Shown here: in pieces, positions 11,311 to 23,007 of the stretch | Position numbering within the stretch: position 1 is the stretch's first letter | Layout: each line of letters opens with the position of its first letter | Assembly: GCA_039707465.1 (NCBI GenBank) | Contig: CM077644.1 | Span: forward strand, 77,770,875 to 77,834,874 | Reading direction: 5' to 3' | Length of the DNA: 64,000 bases | DNA from: Rhabdophis nuchalis | Taxonomy: Eukaryota; Chordata; Lepidosauria; Squamata; Natricidae | The notes under the pieces: model-generated | What the model saw: the letters and a program-made list of their open reading frames with translations, nothing else | The model's database searches: none | What the model was told of the DNA's origin: nothing | Made by a program: the position numbers and the translations under genes

Positions 11311-14300
11311 GTAAGTAGCAGTGTTATATTTTCTTATTTTTCATCTTGTTAATTCTTTGGTAGTATGTTGGGTTATTTCCTTTGGGCACTGTGAGGTTAA
11401 AACTGTTTTATATTTAGCCATGGAAATGCCCGGTGCTACGTTAAAAATTCCTACAGTATTTAGCTATTTTTAAGAAGCTGTCCTGTCCTGAGAACCATAT
11501 TGAATAAACATTCTATAGTGATTTCATAGCATGCTGTTCTGCCATGGGGTATGTAGAGAAATCCTGTTCCAGTTGCAAGATGAGATTGGAAAGAACAGAC
11601 CGAATGGAAGGGAATAAAAATGGCAGTTTTCAAGTAACTAAAAGGTTTTCATGCAAAGAACAGAGCAACTTTAAGATTTGTGGACTTGTACTTCCCCAGG
11701 CATGGGGGTAATTCTGTATCAAGGCTATACTTACTATTATGAACAAAATCAACGTAGTTCTTACATTACTTGATAATACTTGGACTGATTGTTCATTTTT
11801 AAATTAATATGGCAATGAATGCATTTATTGTTGGTTATCATGTTTAGCTCTGTAAGTACTGTGTCATATATGGATGAACCTGGCCACCATGAGGATAGCC
11901 TGCGTCCAGCTATTCAGATGGAGAATACATACCAATTAGGTAAATATAATTTTCATATTGATTGTCCAGTTCCCCATGTAAGCTATTTAGGACTTACTGT
12001 ATTCTCTAGATCGGATTAGACTTATGCAAGACTGATAATAATGGCCAAACAAGTATATTTAATAAAGGTGATGGCACCTAGCAGTAGGAGCAGCCTAGGT
12101 ATTTCATAACCAAACATCAGTGTTCTATTTCTAGGTCATGCTGTTTCCTTCTCTTTCCAACTTTGACATTCTAATCTCCAATCACAAGAATATATCTTAC
12201 TTGCATGTTCAATCAGTTCCAGACTAAATTTGATTGTCAAAGTCATCCACCTCTAAAGTCATTATCTGTCTTGAGCATCTTCTTTTACTATTGCTACCTG
12301 ATATAGGTGCTTCTTCTTTTAGCTGGGGAGCTGGGTTCAGCTTCGTACCTTTAGTATGAACACTGGGAGTATATACTCTTAGTATGCCTGCAGGCTCTTT
12401 GAACATCCCTCCCAAGATTAGCCCTCCTAGTATAATGACACAATATGGCAGGCTTTGAGGATGGATATACTTTATAGTAACATCCTTAACTTTTGTTAAA
12501 AGCAGGGTTAAAACAGTTTAGTGCAAAATAAAGTTGCCTTTCTGCTTCCAATTGGGTAGGAATGAAAAACATAGATGCAGAACAAATAAAGTATACAATT
12601 TAGAAAATTATCTGTTGGAAGGAAATCTGTTGGAAAAAAATTGATCACCAGCAAGACATCCATAATCTTGAAAAGGCAATGTTTCAATAGAGTTATAAGC
12701 TACTAACTCTATTGAAACATTGCCTTTTTAAAGATTATGGATGTCTTGCAGGGCGATCAATTTTTTTGGTATGGAGCTGCCAAACTTTTTATCAATTTGG
12801 AATGATTTCATAATATAATTTCATGCATATACTACACTTTGAAAATAAAGATACAGGTTTTAAAAAACCACCCAAAAGTATTATATACCATACCTTGACA
12901 AATGTATAGTTACATTAAAAATAATTTTAAAAGAGAAATGAAATTAAAAAAGGGAAGGTTCATAAACAATAATATGGTCCTTTACTCTTTATAAAAATGC
13001 TATTATTTAATTCTTTCGTAAAATCAACAGCTTTATACGATTTAAATCCAGTTTGGAAAAAATGACATTCACAGATACTAAATATATGCATTCTGCTTTA
13101 ATGTAATTCAAAGTTTCAGGGAGATGCTCATTAAAATATAAAGTTGCCATCCAACATGAGAGATTAGCAAAAAGCACATTTAACCCAGAAAGCTACTAAT
13201 AAAACACATAGCTCTGAATAATTCAAGCATCCAACAGTTTTGTAGTGTAACTTTTTCCCATCAGTTGGTTTTGAGAAGGAAGGGCTAAAAAGCTACTTTT
13301 TGAAATCACAGATCATTTACCTGCTTTCTCTCAAAGCATTATATTCAGTTCTCCATGCTGTTCAATATCTAGATTCAGTCACTTGGGAACTTCAGAACCT
13401 TGGAGTGAAGTGCCATCAGCACAACAAAACTCACCATTATTTTAAAACCCTCTTTTCTGAGTTGGTCTGAATGGGGTGGGGAGTTGAAATTAAAATTTAA
13501 CGAGATAGAAATGCTGATGCTGATAGGAAGTTTCTTAGGGCATTTGAGCATCACTGAATCCATTTTTTTCCAAGAAAGGCTCCACAGGTTTCACCAGATT
13601 CTCAAAGAGAACACACACAAAAATTAAGAACTTCTGCTCTAAACAGCCTGAGGACCAACTGTTTGAAGGAGACCCACCCTGAGTGTAAATCTGTTCAGGC
13701 ATTAAGAGCAGAGGCCCTTCTGAAGATTCCCCTTTTATGAAGATCACAAAATGGACCTCTGCAAGAAGGTCCTATTCCTGAATCCTTCCAGGTTATGGAA
13801 ACCACTTCCTTAGAAATTACGCTAGCTCACTTTTCCCTCTGTGTTTAGCAAATTTATAAAGAAGGGACTCTTTTGTCAAATGTTAACTGATGATTAATAT
13901 TAAAATCAGTTTACACATCTTTCCAATTTCTGTTTTAATAATTGTTATCTATCTTTTAATCAAATAGAAAAGAATGATGTAGATTAAGTAAAATGAGTAC
14001 TCTCTCTGCTTCTCAGGTCCTACAAAGTATTTCCCAATCACTGCTGTGAATAACATCTTGAAGGATGTGGTAGGAAGTTATCTACAGGAAGAACAATATG
14101 AAGCAGAGTTGTGTAAGCAAATGACTAAAACTATATCTGAGGTACAAAATTATCACTAAAGTAAGAATTAAAATCCGTATTGGAATCGATCTTATAGAAA
14201 CCCTAAAGTGCAGATTGAGGGGATCCTATCTTAAGCTTTATTTGAAGGAAGTTTCAATTGTTTTTCAGCAACAGAACCCAACAGTGGGGCATTAAGAGTG

Positions 14301-15028
14301 AAATATTAAGATAGCTTTTAAAATATTTGATAATTGTGTTGGCCTATGTTAGGACATATTCAAATGAACTTTTTTAGCTATCAAGTTATTTTTTGAGAAG
14401 CTCATAGCACTGCTTTACTATTCTTTTTTAAAATAGAAATTGCAAAGAACTTTTCAGGCTGATCAGAATGTACTTTTCTCTATTGTATGCCTTTACATAT
14501 TTCCCATATATTGAATATGATGTCACTGCTGCATGAGGGAACATTTGAAGGTCAAGATGATACAATTTATAGTTTAGGAATTTATAACTGTCTATAACAT
14601 AGGACTAAGTTGCCTTGACTAAATGTAGAATGAGTTTTTGTGACTTTCGATCAACAGTACTTGATCTTCTAAATTATTTGGAATTATAAATCCAATTTCA
14701 TAATATATTGTAATTAGAATGGAATGGTTAAATACTTGAACAGATTTGTACTGTATTCTAAGAACTTCTAATTCTAACTCTCTAACCGTAACTAAGAGTT
14801 TAAGCAAGTATATATTTCTCCTAGGTAATAAAAGCCAGGATAAAAGACCTGATGGTACCAAGATACAAAATTATTGTGATTATATACATTGGACAGCTAG
14901 GTAAACAGAGCATGCAGATTGGAAGCAGGTGCCTTTGGGACACTACAAGTGATACTTTTTCTTCCTACTCCTTTAAGAATAGATCATTGTTTGCTCTTGC
15001 AAATGTCTATGCCCTGTACTCTGAATGA
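11198..15028 (+). CDS. DYNLT5: DYNLT5 (TCTEX1D1), Tctex1-type dynein light chain, 4 coding exons
   Basis: Join of 11198-11310, 11848-11939, 14017-14141 and 14825-15028 gives 534 nt, or 177 aa plus stop. Every junction is GT/AG and phases agree (2, 1, 0). The N-terminal part is basic and serine-rich ([20 protein letters not shown]), followed by a linker ending near [11 protein letters not shown] Tctex1-type domain fills roughly residues 65-177, with [28 protein letters not shown] and a C-terminus containing [20 protein letters not shown] and [10 protein letters not shown]. Length is close to the human protein (about 179 aa). Tctex1 proteins are dynein light chains that bind intermediate chains or cargo; the role of DYNLT5 itself is poorly known. 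The ATG was chosen because it follows an acceptor and starts the conserved N-terminus; a second Met lies three codons on. Confidence 0.93.
11848..11939 (+). CDS. DYNLT5: DYNLT5 coding exon 2
   Basis: 92 nt between TTTAG and GTAAAT; enters in phase 2 and leaves in phase 1. Encodes [20 protein letters not shown] and then QMENTYQLG, the linker before the Tctex1 domain. Confidence 0.9.
12632..12769. repeat. Near-perfect inverted repeat (63-65 bp arms, 10-bp spacer)
   Basis: Left arm 12632-12694 contains TTGATCACCAGCAAGACATC and CAATGTTTCAATAGAGTT. The right arm 12705-12769 is its reverse complement with only a few differences. The spacer is ATAAGCTACT. It lies in the DYNLT5 intron between exons 2 and 3. 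Its ends match no recognised transposon terminus. Confidence 0.85.
14017..14141 (+). CDS. DYNLT5: DYNLT5 coding exon 3
   Basis: 125 nt between TTCTCAG and GTACAA, ending on a codon boundary. Encodes [20 protein letters not shown] and then [20 protein letters not shown], the first helices of the Tctex1 fold. Confidence 0.92.
14825..15028 (+). CDS. DYNLT5: DYNLT5 coding exon 4 (terminal)
   Basis: 204 nt from acceptor CTCCTAG to TGA. Encodes [20 protein letters not shown], then GQL and the diagnostic GSRCLWD and [10 protein letters not shown] strands of the Tctex1 dimer fold. Confidence 0.93.
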   Translation, partial: VIKARIKDLMVPRYKIIVIIYIGQLGKQSMQIGSRCLWDTTSDTFSSYSFKNRSLFALANVYALYSE

Positions 15029-15116
15029 TGATGCAAAAGATGTGAGCTAAAAAACAAACTAAATCTTATTTTTTAATTATACTTTTATCCACATTGACAT
15101 GGTGATAAGTTGTATA

Positions 15117-15122
15117 AATAAA
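15117..15122 (+). terminator. DYNLT5: DYNLT5 polyadenylation signal AATAAA
   Basis: Canonical hexamer 89 nt after the DYNLT5 stop, in AT-rich sequence. It implies a short 3' UTR. Confidence 0.6.
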
Positions 15123-17002
15123 CTAATGTGCATAGTTGTTATGTTTGATAAATATTTTACTAATTATGGAAAAAACATTAATTTCTTTTTGAGACACCAC
15201 TATTGTAATTGCAACTAATGACCCAGCTATTTGGTCCTGAATACAGTGGTGTTTGCTTAAAAATTTGTGAACCCTTTTGGCTTTTCAGTGGTTTTGCGTT
15301 AATGACATAAATGTGTGGATTGGTATCATTTTCCTCAATAAATAAATGAACAAGTATAATGTTCTTGACTCATTCGTTTAATTGGGTTCTTTTTAATGTG
15401 GAGAACAGGTCCTATTTTAAGTAATATTTGTGCAGAAATATTAAAAATTCAGAAGGGTTCATAAACTTGAAGCATCACTGCAGGTTTTCAGGAGAAGATT
15501 CAGCATCCCTGATATAATTACCTGCAATGGAATAATAGGTTTAAATGTGAGATCCAATTACCTGTTTACATTCTTGAATAATGATTGGTATAAGCATAAT
15601 AAGCCGATTTGTTTATACTTGTACAGGTAATTAGTTTGAAAGGTAAGCTGATCCATTAAAAACACAATTTGGCTTTTCAGAGAAATGTATGTGTTAATAG
15701 AAAGGCAGTAGGAAACTATATGGTACTGTATACATTAGATAATAGCAGTAGTAATTCGTGTTTTTCCCTTTCTTTTTGTATATGGTTAGATAAGAACATG
15801 AGTGGTTAAGGAACAGCCCACTTCCTAAGAGGCTGCCTATTGAGCAGCTACAACTAAATAATATATATTTAAAATCACTTGTTAAATGTATTGATAAACT
15901 GAATAAAGTTTCAAAAAAGAAATATAAGGATTCAATTTAAAATAAAAATATGTAGAAACTATTTATGGCTACCTTTTGTCTATTTGTATTTATATTTTTC
16001 CATTAATAAGTATATGATAATTCATCTTAAAAGATCAAGACACACAAGAGTAAGTAGCCCAGATGGTAGCACCCGATTTGAAGCCGATTTAAATTTCAGG
16101 TATGAAATGTTGGAATCACAATAAGGTAGTCCCAAAACCTTTTGGCTTATGGGTAGAGAGACCACAGTCACCCCCTGAAATCTGTAGTCCAATGGCGACA
16201 ACATCCCCCCCCCCCCCCATTAAAATGCATCTGGAATGAGGCTATGAAGTGAGAGTAGTGTGAAATATGTAGCCCATCTGACTACTAGCTGCAGTTGTTC
16301 TGGAGCACTGACCATTTCTTGAAACTAAATGTTTTTCAACCAAGAATGTTGGTAGGCCTTTCCCTATCTCTGTTTTAAAAAAAATTACAACATTCTCTTT
16401 CCTGCATTCCTTCCCCAAATAGTTTTTTCTCTTTCCACCAAATATTTATCACCACTATTTACAAGTTTCCTTGCAAAAACCTCAGAAGCATCTTTATTTT
16501 GAGATCAGTTGGGGCAAGAAGTAATTAGAAGAATAAACATTGAAATGCCTAGATCAATATTGTCTCTTCTGGCTGTCATTCCAGGATTTCAATCAGAATT
16601 TCTATTAGCTTTATCATGGATTAAAGCTCCTAAACTGAACCATTGAGCTCTAGTCATTCATTCCAACTGTTCTTTGAATTCCATAAGAAATGTTCAGAGA
16701 TTTTTTTTAATTTGCAAGCCCAACAGTATTTTTATGCATTGACAAGAACAGTTTAGGGAAACTAGTTTACTGAATTGCACATGTATTTCAAAAGTTAGGA
16801 AACAAAGCAACTAACTTCAAATTGCTGATACACAAGTATGGAAAATATGTTTCTAATTTGTGTAACATCCTAAACAGAATAGCAGCTGGGAGCATCTACA
16901 GTGCTGGAAAATACAAAATGTAAGAGAAAAGATTTGAAAACGCTATATTCTAGACATGATGTGTCTTAATTAGATAAGCTTCCATGGCAAGATTTTAATA
17001 TT
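15123..17002. other. Intergenic DNA between DYNLT5 and INSL5
   Basis: AT-rich, with no coding frame of substance. A run of C lies at 16205-16219. It includes the unseen 3' UTR of INSL5 on its right side. Confidence 0.5.
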
Positions 17003-17196
17003 TTAGCACAGTGAATTTATAGTGTCGGTACTACATCCAATTCTACAACAAATGATTTCAAGCTGCCCAAAATCGTCGCTTCTTTTGTATGCAGACTTCT
17101 GTTGCATATCTTGCAAATCTTTCTCAGACTCCACGTGGTACTGGATTAATTTGTTGCTTTGGGATTTTGAATTCTCCATGTAATTTCCATTGTCAT
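17003..17196 (-). CDS. INSL5: INSL5 coding exon 2 (C-peptide, A chain)
   Basis: 194 nt from acceptor TTCCACAG to TAA. Encodes the rest of the C-peptide, the dibasic KR site and the A chain with four cysteines. The open frame is clean to the last Cys codon, which directly precedes the stop as in the family. Confidence 0.92.
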
Positions 17197-18303
17197 CTGT
17201 GGAATAAGATTAAATTATAAATATGTATGCATTTCTTGTTCCATTACATAAACATGAGAGGCAAGCAAGTTCAGATTTTATCTCCACAATCCTAAAATCT
17301 AAAACCATTACCAAATAAAAGCTGATGTTTTAAATTTTTTCCTGTGTGCATAGTCTATATTGTTAATATTTAGAAGATCCACCTGGAAGTTTCAGTCTAA
17401 GAATTTATAAATTAACAACTGCATTGCTTTCAGAAAGCTTTGCTTTCCCAAAAAGTATATCCCAAATTGAAGCTAATTTCTTTTCAAAAGAATGAAGATA
17501 TTTTCTTCCAAATGCTTCTGCGATTAGAATGGGAATTATATATTAACTTCAAAAGATCAAAAGCAAACTAATTTTGAGTTTTGTAATCTTGGTCATGCAC
17601 CTGATTTCAGTGAGCCTTAAGAGATGTTGCTTCATTCACCAAAATATATTTCTGAACAAACTCCTTTAAAGTTCTGAATTTCTATATTCTATATTCAATT
17701 CTCTGTATGTATCTCTCTCCCCACCTCTCTACTTAAAACAAAACAACCCCAACAGCTATTATTAAAAAAACAACTTGTAGAAATCTAAAAACTGATTAAT
17801 ATGTATTATCATATGCAATATTGTTCACAATATTATGTAACATGTTTCGAAGCTTGCACAGGTTGAGTCATAGGGACTTGAAACGATAACTGCCAGCTCT
17901 GGTCCATTTAAGAACCTCTTCTGGTGCTCCTACCATCAAAATAGGGCAGAATGAGATTTCTCCATGGTAGTTTCTGTTTTATAAGTTATAATGTTATTAA
18001 TTTTATAATATAACTCATCTTTAAAATGTTTTTTTATTAAACCATAGCATAATAAAATCAGGATAATAGTAAATTTATTGCAATGACTTATAGATTGCCA
18101 AAATTATGAATATTTGAGCAATTTATATGCTTACCTATGAACCCTTCTGAGAAAGTGTCACTAAGTTGTCTTCTCCACCGTGATGCTCCGCAAGCATAGG
18201 CAACAAGTCTGGCAAAATCTTTCCCACAGACTTTAATCATTGCTGCTTCAGAATGTATGGCCACGACGCAGAGGAAAAGCAGCCCTACTAGTACCACCTT
18301 CAT
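17003..18303 (-). CDS. INSL5: INSL5, insulin-like peptide 5 prohormone, 2 coding exons
   Basis: Join of 18303-18135 and 17196-17003 (minus strand) gives 120 aa plus stop, with a phase-1 GT/AG intron inside the C-peptide as in the insulin/relaxin family. Residues 1-20 are a hydrophobic signal peptide. The B chain carries Cys26 and Cys38 (12 apart), Arg32 and the end SRWRR, where RR is a processing site. The C-peptide ends at K94-R95. The A chain has CCRIGCSTDTINSLC, the CC-x3-C-x8-C insulin signature (C106, C107, C111, C120). B-chain SRW and the Arg six residues after the first Cys point to INSL5, whose receptor is RXFP4, rather than to relaxin, which has RxxxRxxI/V. Position between DYNLT5 and DNAI4 supports this. 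The product is probably a secreted gut hormone, by analogy. Human INSL5 is about 135 aa; the difference lies mainly in the C-peptide and signal. Confidence 0.93.
18135..18303 (-). CDS. INSL5: INSL5 coding exon 1 (signal peptide, B chain)
   Basis: 169 nt from ATG to donor ATAG|GTAAGC, ending in phase 1. Encodes the signal peptide (MKVVLVGLLFLCVVAIHSEA), then the B chain with VCGKDFARLVAYAC and SRWRR. Confidence 0.93.
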
Positions 18304-18380
18304 TTTGTAGATAAAACTTGTAGCAATTTGAGCAGGAAAGAAGTAGAACCACTAGAGGTTCATGCTGAGATCTAGCATCA

Positions 18381-18390
18381 ATTTATATGG
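18381..18390 (-). promoter_or_regulatory. INSL5: TATA-like box upstream of INSL5
   Basis: The minus strand reads CCATATAAAT about 78 nt before the INSL5 ATG. That would place transcription start about 45-50 nt before the ATG. It agrees with a tissue-restricted TATA promoter and with the lack of a CpG island here. Inference from spacing only. Confidence 0.45.
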
Positions 18391-19384
18391 ATTTGAGCTG
18401 TTGGTTAATGATGTGGGCAAAACTAGTAAAATTCTATTTAAGTGCTGTAGGTTATGTGCCTGGGTTGTTCTCAAATAGTTACTAATGTTTCAGTATATCA
18501 CTATATTGGCTAAGAACAGCCGCACCGTCAGTGTTCCAGAACATTCATGGAATTATTCTGCCTTAGATCAATATTATAAATGTGCACTTCATGCCCTCAT
18601 TCCAAAGTTTCACTTGCGATATTTAACTAAGTGCAAGTTATTGTGGCTGCTATAATTTTTAAGCAGTGGACATTGCTTAGCTAGTAAGAACATTCCAGGT
18701 TGCTTTTGAACATTTAGCAGAATTATTGGATTCTCTGAGTTTTTTCAATGCTTTAATCATATATGTGCAGGTCCAGGAATTGATCTTTGTATTGAAATTT
18801 TGCAGATTTTGAAAATCATCAATGAAAAAATTTGGAATGAGAGAGAATAATTTTGTATTTTGATTTGTTTTTCTATGTTTCTACTACACCCTGATATAAT
18901 CTATTTTAAGATAATTTCAGTTTCTGAGATTATGGATTTCATCTAGCAAGGATGACATAGGATGTTGCAGAGAGTTGAAACTCTGAGAAAAAGCCTTTAG
19001 ATAAAAGTGTCTTGCTTCAGCTTGTGTGTGTAGATAAAAACTAAAATAACTGAGCAGTTATTCACAATTGTTGAAAGCAATTGTTGATGATAACAGAATT
19101 AACTTTTGACAGAACTCATAGATGTCCACAGCCAGCCATAGTGATATTAAAAATAACATGCATGGATGGCAATGTAACTCAAACTCAAAATATATAATTG
19201 CATCCTGGTATCTATACAAAATATGTTGAACACAGAACTTGCATTGTGTCTTCATGATCAATGTTTTGCCGCCTGACTCCACATGCCTATATCAAAACAA
19301 TAATTTTTGATCGCCTGATCCTTGAAAAGTGAGTTGAGCTTGCTAACTTTTATCTTTTCCAGGGACTCTATTTCCATCAAGAGA
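18391..19384. other. Upstream region of INSL5, no gene seen
   Basis: AT-rich sequence between the INSL5 TATA-like box and the first SINE, with no recognisable repeat or exon. Confidence 0.45.
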
Positions 19385-19622
19385 GACAGCCAGATTGGTC
19401 TAGCAGTTAAGGCACCAGGTTAGAAATAAGGAGACAGTGAGTTCTAGTCCCACTTTAGGCATGAAAGTTGACTGGGTGACTTTGGGCCGGTCATCTCTCT
19501 CTCAGCCAATTTACCTCACAGAACTATTGTTGTGAAGAAAATAGGAGGTGGAAAGACTATTAGATATATGTGCTGCTTTGAGTTGCGTATAAAAATAATA
19601 AAGGCAGGATATGTATAAACAA
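19385..19622 (+). repeat. tRNA-derived SINE, probably Sauria SINE type
   Basis: tRNA-like head (CAGATTGGTCTAGCAGTTAA then GTGAGTTCTAGTCCC, A and B boxes). The body is TGGGTGACTTTGGGCCGGTC and the tail AAAAATAATAAAGGCAGGAT. Nearly full length. Naming rests on memory of the family. Confidence 0.75.
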
Positions 19623-19876
19623 AAGAAATGGATACAAGGTTAATACTGTTGTCAGGCTAATAGCCTATTAGAACAGTAGGATACCATTCTAGGAGAGCTC
19701 TTTCCAGCCCATTTCCAGTCAATGCACAGTAAATTATGCAAGATGCAATACTGGAAAACAAACAGCAAAACAATCCACAGGTACAATGACAGAAATTCCT
19801 GGTAAGCATAACAGAGGAAACACATGTAATCTTCATATGTCTTGTATGTTTTTAGATAGTTTTTAATTTTCCTGTA

Positions 19877-19948
19877 CACGGCCCCGAGTCCCTTCGGGGA
19901 GAGGGGGCGGTTTATAAATGTAATAAATTATTATTATTATTATTATTA
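19877..19948 (+). mobile_element. CR1/L2-like LINE 3' tail
   Basis: GGCCCCGAGTCCCTTCGGGG then AGAGGGGGCGGTTTATAAA, followed by (TTA)n. Same 3' end as the copies at 54421, 51846 and 59445; strongly 5'-truncated. Confidence 0.75.
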
Positions 19949-22116
19949 GGTATGTTATTCTGTGAAATTCACAAAATTGCAGTTTGGAGTGCAATGCAAG
20001 CTACTTTTTGCCCTCTGGAAAAAGAAAGCACCCATATCTTTTCTGTAAGGAAGCAAGCTAGTTAGCTCAGAGAACCTTCTATAATTAGGAAAAGCAGCCT
20101 GTCAATGTGCAAATGTAGATTTTTCTTCATTTTTCCTTTAACAAATTCTGATCTGGATTGTTTGATCAATTGCAATTGTAGTTCATTACACACTTGGTAG
20201 TTTGGGTATGGAGATTTTTTAGAATTTATTATATGGTGCTTTTTTAAAGGGTGTTTTTGGAGGTTGGAACATGTACTTATTTTATGGGTTTCTGTCCATA
20301 AATCCAAATCCTTTAGAAAATCTACTAAAAATTTATTTAAGAATAATTTACCTTTGGACTAGAAAGAAAGTAACTTGCTCAGAATCCCTTGAATAGTGGC
20401 CAGCTCTAAGTATAAATGGGTAGCTTTCTAATTTTTTTATTAGAAAAAGTAGCTGAGACTAGTTGCTCATCTATTTATGCTTTGAAATACGTAGCAGCTA
20501 TAATATAAACTTATTGATACCTTACATCACACATCTTCTCCAACTTCAAGTCATAAGTGTTGATGACTGTTAACTTTGACATAGAATACCATTAACCTTG
20601 ATGATATTTTTCAGTTTACAAAAGCATTAAGATATTCAGTTCTTTAGTAGAACCAACAAATAAAAAATGATCTCTATATGCTCTTAAAAGAAAGGATGTA
20701 TCCTTTTGTCACTTTTAAAAGGATAATGATTAACACGTTCACTGTTCACGCTAATGCATGCCCTCTTTAGAAACAGGACAGGAGAGAGTTGTCACATAAT
20801 TTCCTCATAAAAATGTGTAAACTGCACTTAGGGATAGGTGTTAATGCTTTCTAACCAGTTTATTATTTGATCTGTTTAAGCATTCAGTTCTTGTTGCCAT
20901 GCTTGGGAAGCTAATTTGATGCTACAACTAAAAATTATAGTATTTGCTTGTGACAGCTCCCCAGCTTACAAGGTTTAGAATTATTCAATAATATAGAACT
21001 TTTAAACCAGTTAAGAATGGAAAAGTCATATATCCTACATATGGAGGAATTGGTCTAGACTGGGGTGGAGATTTTCTTTTAACTGCAGATTATTGCCGAC
21101 AAGACCAGTTGAGGTTTTGTGTTGGAGATGGGGAGGGAGAACTTGTTCAGCAATAGGCCTTGCCCTTTCCAGGGTCCAATGCTGCTTCTAATAAAGCTGT
21201 GAAGAATCAACAATATTCAGAGCAAATCCTGATAAAGAGCATGCTGCCAGGTTAAAAGAAGTCCCATTCCTAAATTTTCCCTTAAGTTGAATTTGTATGC
21301 AAAACGGAACAGGTTATTTAGTTATGTGTTTGTCTTACCATGAACTGCTGAAAACAAGTTTAGTGGTGCTAGATGCCCCAAATTTGTATAGCCCAGTGTG
21401 ACCTTCAAAATACCTTTAAAAAAATACCCCCCAACCTACAAAAGCCAAACATTCCCCAGAACTGATCTCCAAACCTCCCAACCTTCCAATCTCCAGCCCT
21501 CACTTGGCTTGTCAGAGCACACACACACACACACACAAAACAAACAGGAATACATGCAAAGTGTGAGCTGAAGAAGAGAGGGTGGAAATATAGCAGTTGG
21601 ACAATAGAAGGGGCTATGTTGCACAGTCACTCACAAGAGAGAAACACCACTAGGACCATCCTGCCTGCAGCACAGGGACTCTCCTTGCCAGTCTACACTT
21701 GCCTTTCTTGTTTTGAGATGGATCTCTTTGCCAGATGGCCATCCACCATTGTGAATATTGCAGTAAGCCTATTCATAACTAGGAGTTGTTTTTAACAGGG
21801 AGGTTCATAATCTGGAGTCTTCCTATATTTATATGACCAAATTATAAATTGGAGTTCCTTACTTTGATGCTAACTGATCAATACCAGCATGGATCTTAGT
21901 TACCTATGGAAGAAAAAATGTGTTTGTCTTTCTTTGTCTTTCCCCTAACATCCCATTCCCCCACCCAATGATTTAAAAAAAATATTAGAATAGCATCAAC
22001 AAAAACAATCCTGAATCCAGGCATAATTTAAATAGTGACTTGCCTTTTTCTGGATGTCATTCATAGCAAAAAAAAATGTTTTATTATTTGTGTTTGAATG
22101 CAGGAGTTTGTTTCCG
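19949..22116. other. Intergenic DNA between INSL5 and DNAI4
   Basis: No exon recognised. A short (CA)n microsatellite lies at 21517-21536. The rest is unassigned AT-rich sequence. Confidence 0.45.
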
Positions 22117-22522
22117 CAGGTACCCTTGCATAACAACTATTCATTCAGAGGCCGCTTAAAGTTACAGTGGTGCTGAATGTGGAGACTTACCTGCAGTCCT
22201 TGAAGTTGTGACCATCGCAACACCATGTAATCTGGATTTGGGGGATTGGGAAGATTTGCAATTACAATGATTGCAGTGTCCTGCATTCATATGATTGCCA
22301 TTTGTGGCCTTCACTGACACCTTCTGACAAGCAAAGTCAATGCAGAAGCTGGCAGGAGGTAGCACATGGTGGTGATATGACATCCCACCTAGCTACCGCA
22401 ACCAGAACTACTAGAACTGTCATCATAAATTGGTGTGGACATGTAATATCATGCTTTATGACCATGTCACTTAGCAATGGAATTCCTGGTCCCAATTATG
22501 GTAGCTAACTGGGGATTACCTG
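22117..22522. mobile_element. DNA-transposon-like repeat, AGGTA...TACCTG family
   Basis: Starts CAGGTACCCTTGCATAAC and ends AACTGGGGATTACCTG. The interior GACAAGCAAAGTCAATGCAG and GATTGCAGTGTCCTGC matches the copy at 2606-3002 in reverse complement. Confidence 0.55.
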
Positions 22523-22710
22523 ACATAAATTATTAGTACTTTCCATAAAAAAATTTAGGGGCTTTTTAAAACATTCATCACAGATTATCTTTGTAAGTGT
22601 GTTATATATGGAAAACAATTACAGACATATACATACAGAACCACATACATATTTAATAATTACATTTTTGCGGTGAGTTATTAAATGCCATGTTTTACAT
22701 CATCTTCACT

Positions 22711-22716
22711 TTTATT
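22711..22716 (-). terminator. DNAI4: DNAI4 polyadenylation signal AATAAA
   Basis: The minus strand reads AATAAA 22 nt after the DNAI4 stop codon, implying a very short 3' UTR if it is used. Confidence 0.5.
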
Positions 22717-22737
22717 AAATATTTCGGTTAAAAAAAC

Positions 22738-22788
22738 CTATTCTGGACTGGCTAGAGTAGAGCCGATCATATCATGCAACATATCCAT
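22738..22788 (-). CDS. DNAI4: DNAI4 coding exon 17 (terminal)
   Basis: 51 nt from acceptor TTTTTTCAG to TAG, encoding MDMLHDMIGSTLASPE. Short, but the phase fits and an AATAAA follows at 22716-22711, so it is probably the true end. Confidence 0.8.
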   Translation of the reverse strand: MDMLHDMIGSTLASPE

Positions 22789-22932
22789 CTGAAAAAAGAA
22801 ATAAATATATACATAGGTATAAAACAAAAATATTGGAAGGCATTTTTGAATACATACACTATGCACTCTATTCTGAAAATCTTAAAAGAAAATTAGCATG
22901 CAAGACTTTAAATGAGAATGTCCAGTATTTAT

Positions 22933-23007
<75 letters not shown>

